From an uncultured Kordiimonas sp. (GTDB lineage: Bacteria > Pseudomonadota > Alphaproteobacteria > Sphingomonadales > Kordiimonadaceae): DNA of 64,000 nt. The DNA lies in the NCBI GenBank assembly GCA_947500295.1, contig CANMRM010000001.1, positions 124,001-188,000 of the forward strand. The letters run 5' to 3'. The notes beneath the pieces are model-generated. The model made no database searches. It was not told the DNA's origin and saw only the letters and a list, made by a program, of their open reading frames with translations. Below are positions 63,371 through 64,000 of this stretch, piece by piece. A program made the translations under genes and the position numbers. How positions within the stretch are numbered: the stretch's first letter is position 1; each line of letters starts with the position of its first letter.

Positions 63371-63451
63371 GCCTTTGTCCCCTTCAGTGCCTAGCTTGGC
63401 AGGCAAATGCGCTGCTTGCAAGCCGCGAAAGCACCGACAATGCCTAGCGGG

Positions 63452-64000
63452 TTACTTCAGCAGGATATTGCTGACCTCACGCAACTGAGTGCGTGCTCTC
63501 AACAGGTAAAAGCCTTGCATCGACAGATGATTGGCCAGAATACCGTCCACTGCGCCATTGGCGACAATCAGGGGGTCCAGCGTTGCAGCTGAGCTCATTG
63601 ACTTCAGAAGGTCGTCATAAAGCGCGGCAATTTCGCGGTTTTCGATCACATCCGCAAAATCCTTGCGAATCGCCTTCAGAAGGATCGTGTAGGCATAGAC
63701 CTGCCCCTTCACCTGATAAAAAAGGTCGTCCGCGCCAAAGTCCGGCACAATGCCGCCGGCGTGATCACCAATATAGGTATCAAGCGATGCAGAGGATGCA
63801 CCGAGGTCCAGCGCGATCCGGTCAAGGGTCGCAAGCAGATTGTCCGACCGGCGGTCAAACACCGACTGGCCTGTGCCCAGCTGCGCGTTGTAGCTTTCCA
63901 GCTGACCCAGAGCTTCCATATAATACTGGTCCGAAGGCTTGGTTGGCAGAAGGCTGGTGGACATGTCGATGATCCAGCGCTCAGGCTCGATCGAGAGGTT
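63452..64000 (-). CDS. DUF2333 family protein, C-terminal part (cut by window edge)
   Basis: The frame is open across the right edge, so the true start lies outside. The visible 182 residues begin NLSIEPERWIIDMSTSLLPTKPSDQYY and continue GTGQSVFDRRSDNLLATLDRIALDLGASSASL, ending with QGFYLLRARTQLREVSNILLK. This matches my recollection of the C-terminal half of DUF2333 proteins, in which a single membrane span sits near the N-terminus. Function is unknown. Confidence 0.75.
   Translation of the reverse strand, partial: NLSIEPERWIIDMSTSLLPTKPSDQYYMEALGQLESYNAQLGTGQSVFDRRSDNLLATLDRIALDLGASSASLDTYIGDHAGGIVPDFGADDLFYQVKGQVYAYTILLKAIRKDFADVIENREIAALYDDLLKSMSSAATLDPLIVANGAVDGILANHLSMQGFYLLRARTQLREVSNILLK

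Noticed and set aside
1-64000. CRISPR arrays, insertion sequences, prophage genes or integrases
   Set aside because: No regularly spaced direct repeats, transposase or integrase motifs were seen on either strand; the accessory loci show no mobile-element borders.

Overview
The window is a gene-dense (about 55-60% GC by eye) piece of an alphaproteobacterial chromosome. The strongest taxonomic evidence is gene order: an rnd-like gene followed by lptC-lptA ... lptB-rpoN-hpf-ptsN, a def-fmt-truA operon, and maeB divergent from mutS-glnD-murJ-trpS, all arrangements familiar from Alphaproteobacteria. A Kordiimonadales- or Rhodospirillales-like marine lineage would fit, but I cannot assign a genus from the sequence alone.

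Layout. 1-8.6 kb: start of gltD (cut by the left edge), uppP, tRNA-Leu(CAG), two VOC-fold proteins, a glycosyltransferase, a tandem alpha/beta-hydrolase-fold protein, an acyl-CoA thioesterase, an RNase D-type exonuclease and lptC-lptA. 8.8-14.2 kb: a four-gene catabolic operon (ethanolamine-type permease, glutamine synthetase-like ligase, aldehyde dehydrogenase, iron-type alcohol dehydrogenase) that splits the usual lptA-lptB junction. 14.5-18.4 kb: lptB, rpoN, hpf and ptsN, with FNR/FixK-type boxes upstream of hpf. 18.4-21.6 kb (minus strand): PilZ protein, DUF1491 protein, def, fmt, truA. 21.8-34.0 kb: LuxO-like sigma-54 activator, maeB, mutS, glnD, murJ, trpS, followed by a DUF4136 lipoprotein and a strong terminator.

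35.0-53.8 kb is an accessory surface-glycan locus in three blocks (plus, minus, plus), with many 1- or 4-nt start/stop overlaps. It encodes sugar-nucleotide enzymes (GDP-mannose 3,5-epimerase, a UDP-sulfoquinovose synthase homologue, a second epimerase, a nucleotidyltransferase, an SpsF-type cytidylyltransferase), a carbohydrate sulfotransferase, several glycosyltransferases including a TPR-linked one and a GT-methyltransferase fusion, three further methyltransferases and a radical SAM enzyme. No flippase, polymerase or ABC exporter is present, so it may feed protein glycosylation or an assembly system encoded elsewhere.

53.9-64 kb: a membrane protein and winged-helix regulator pair with a 23-bp perfect palindrome over its promoter, a DUF2306-like protein, a phosphoribosyltransferase, an exported metallo-beta-lactamase-fold protein, and a tightly coupled operon of a D-Ala-D-Ala ligase homologue, an alpha/beta hydrolase and a MurF-like ligase fused to a five-helix membrane domain. 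The window closes with a TPR protein, an SDR-type protein, a universal stress protein and a DUF2333 protein cut by the right edge. The peptide-ligase operon, the sulfo-sugar glycan locus and the gamma-glutamyl ethanolamine operon inside the lpt locus are the most interesting candidates for follow-up. All family assignments rest on reading motifs; no database search was run.
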